A stretch of DNA of 50,831 nt from Candidatus Trichofilum aggregatum (GTDB lineage Bacteria; Chloroflexota; Anaerolineae; Promineifilales; Promineifilaceae), in contig JADJUV010000033.1 in the NCBI GenBank assembly GCA_016716885.1, forward strand, positions 1-50,831. Direction: 5' to 3'. The notes below the pieces were generated by a model that had not been told where the DNA came from, did no database searches, and saw only the letters and a list, made by a program, of their open reading frames with translations. The position numbers were made by a program, and so were the translations under genes. Positions 50,110 through 50,831 of the stretch are shown in pieces (within the stretch, counting starts at the first letter, position 1; each line of letters opens with the position of its first letter).

Positions 50110-50140
50110 GATTGGTTCAATCTCTGAGATTGAACCAATC
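50110..50140. terminator. Perfect 15-bp dyad after the CsbD gene
   Basis: GATTGGTTCAATCTC and its complement separated by one T, 17 bp beyond the CsbD stop on the minus strand. Position suggests transcript end; no strong T-run follows. Confidence 0.45.
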
Positions 50141-50156
50141 TGGGGAGATAGTTTTA

Positions 50157-50353
50157 CTAAACCTTAGCCGCTTCTAGCCGTCGGTTGATTTCTTCTTCGG
50201 CGTGTTGTTTGGTGTAGCCATACTTCTGTTGCAGTATACCCACCAGTTGGTCGGCTTTCCTACACGGTCAAGGTCATCGGTGAGTTTGCCCCACCATTCT
50301 TTAACCTGACCTTTCATTTCCGTCCACTTACCTTCAAAGATATCTTGGTTCAT
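50157..50353 (-). CDS. CsbD-family general stress protein, frameshifted
   Basis: The ATG at 50353 opens NQDIFEGKWTEMKGQVKEWWGKLTDD, the standard CsbD beginning. After DLDRVGK one base appears missing (CCG where GCCG is expected). The next frame gives DQLVGILQQKYGYTKQHAEEEINRR and LEAAKV with a stop at 50157-50159. Restored length would be about 66 residues, normal for the family. CsbD-like proteins are induced by stationary phase and envelope stress; mechanism unknown. A sequencing error is at least as likely as true inactivation. Confidence 0.75.
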
Positions 50354-50452
50354 AGGGTGATCCCTCCCGGATCATTCAGCTAAGTTACCGTAACTTGTTG
50401 ATGCTGGCATTCCCGATAAGGTGGTGCGCTTCGAAAGCCCATGGCCGCGGTC

Positions 50453-50790
50453 CTAAAGGCCGATCCGCCACCCTATCTGGGGAATCGCCTTGCTAATGAA
50501 ACTATCGGCTCCGGCAGAGAGAGCGGCCTGCTCACGGGCATCCAAATGGCTAATGAGGACAATAACCACTGCCTGGGGGCAAAGCGCCCGCACCTCAAGA
50601 AGCGATGAATGGGTGGGAATTAACGCCCACTCTATCAAGAGCATATCAGGTTGGGTCTGGGGCAACCTCGGTTAAAGGTTGTTGGCCCAGTCTGATGCCT
50701 CACCCACGACTTGCATGCGTAGATCTTGCAACATCGGTCGGAGGCTAAGCGAATTGGGAATTGGCTGTCGGCTAAATATACGCGGGTCAT
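50453..50790 (-). CDS. Receiver-like protein with several frameshifts at the window end
   Basis: From an ATG at 50790 the text MTRVYLADSQFPIRLAS begins a receiver. It continues in other frames as MLQDLRMQVVGEASDWANN and LTEVAP, then QPDMLLIEWALIPTHSSLLEVRALCPQAVVIVLISHLDAREQAALSAGADSFISKAI. At least two or three frame changes occur in 340 bp. The phosphoacceptor position (MLLIEWAL) has Glu instead of Asp, like the protein at 38296. No output domain is seen. The break density at the window edge suggests poor base quality or real decay. Confidence 0.55.
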
Positions 50791-50831
50791 ACATTAAGAG
50801 TAACAGTGAACCCATTTTGCTCACATCAGCC

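Noticed and set aside
1..50831. tRNA, rRNA or known riboswitches
   Set aside because: No T-loop-like GGTTCRA signatures in a cloverleaf context and no rRNA core motifs were seen; nothing to report.

Overview
The window looks like chromosomal or large-plasmid DNA of a filamentous-type member of the Chloroflexota (Anaerolineae/Caldilineae/Ardenticatenia side). This is inference. It rests on giant exported beta-rich proteins, a C-terminal motif of the type YQxFMPxx that I associate with exported Chloroflexota proteins, and tandem AI-2E permeases beside small envelope-stress proteins. No rRNA, tRNA or CRISPR array was seen.

Layout. (1) 0.2-2.4 kb: a minus-strand partition operon (ribbon-helix-helix protein, ParA, ParB with 4-8 nt overlaps), flanked by related palindromes that could be ParB sites. 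(2) 2.4-3.8 kb: a graveyard of frameshifted remnants, including a DNA polymerase III alpha fragment. (3) 3.9-9.1 kb: a 1707-aa secreted beta-helix protein with a C-terminal membrane anchor. (4) 9.1-15.5 kb: small accessory genes (SRPBCC, DUF1801, two AraC regulators, a DUF4287-SRPBCC fusion, a 4-TM protein) plus a dead metallopeptidase fragment. (5) 15.5-30.4 kb: one 4935-aa multidomain surface protein. (6) 30.4-34.9 kb: a propeller-protein remnant, an SHMT-like PLP enzyme, NTF2-like and DinB-like proteins, and dispersed palindromic repeats. (7) 34.9-37.8 kb: a frameshifted exported protein with two PKD domains. (8) 37.9-50.8 kb: an all-minus-strand run of small stress and envelope genes (YozE-like, receiver-like proteins, SDR, DUF3267, two GlsB/YeaQ proteins, YtxH, YggT-like, CsbD, DUF5661, DUF5670). 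It encloses a tight five-gene cluster: RNB exonuclease, rhomboid, small protein, AI-2E permease, AI-2E permease.

The most striking signal is not a gene. The palindromic octamer GCGGCCGC occurs about 63 times by manual count, where roughly two would be expected by chance. It lies in coding DNA in all three frames and in intergenic DNA, and about half the copies extend to CGCGGCCGCG. This behaves like the HIP1 octamer of cyanobacteria but with a different sequence and phylum. A second layer is a set of dispersed hairpin repeats, including four copies of a ~110-bp MITE-like element.

Caution: several genes (DUF1801, SRPBCC C-terminus, the PKD protein, YggT-like, GlsB-like, CsbD, the last receiver) are broken by one or two base shifts, several at short homopolymers. 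One stretch is a run of C/G homopolymers. Some of these breaks may be sequencing or assembly errors rather than biology.
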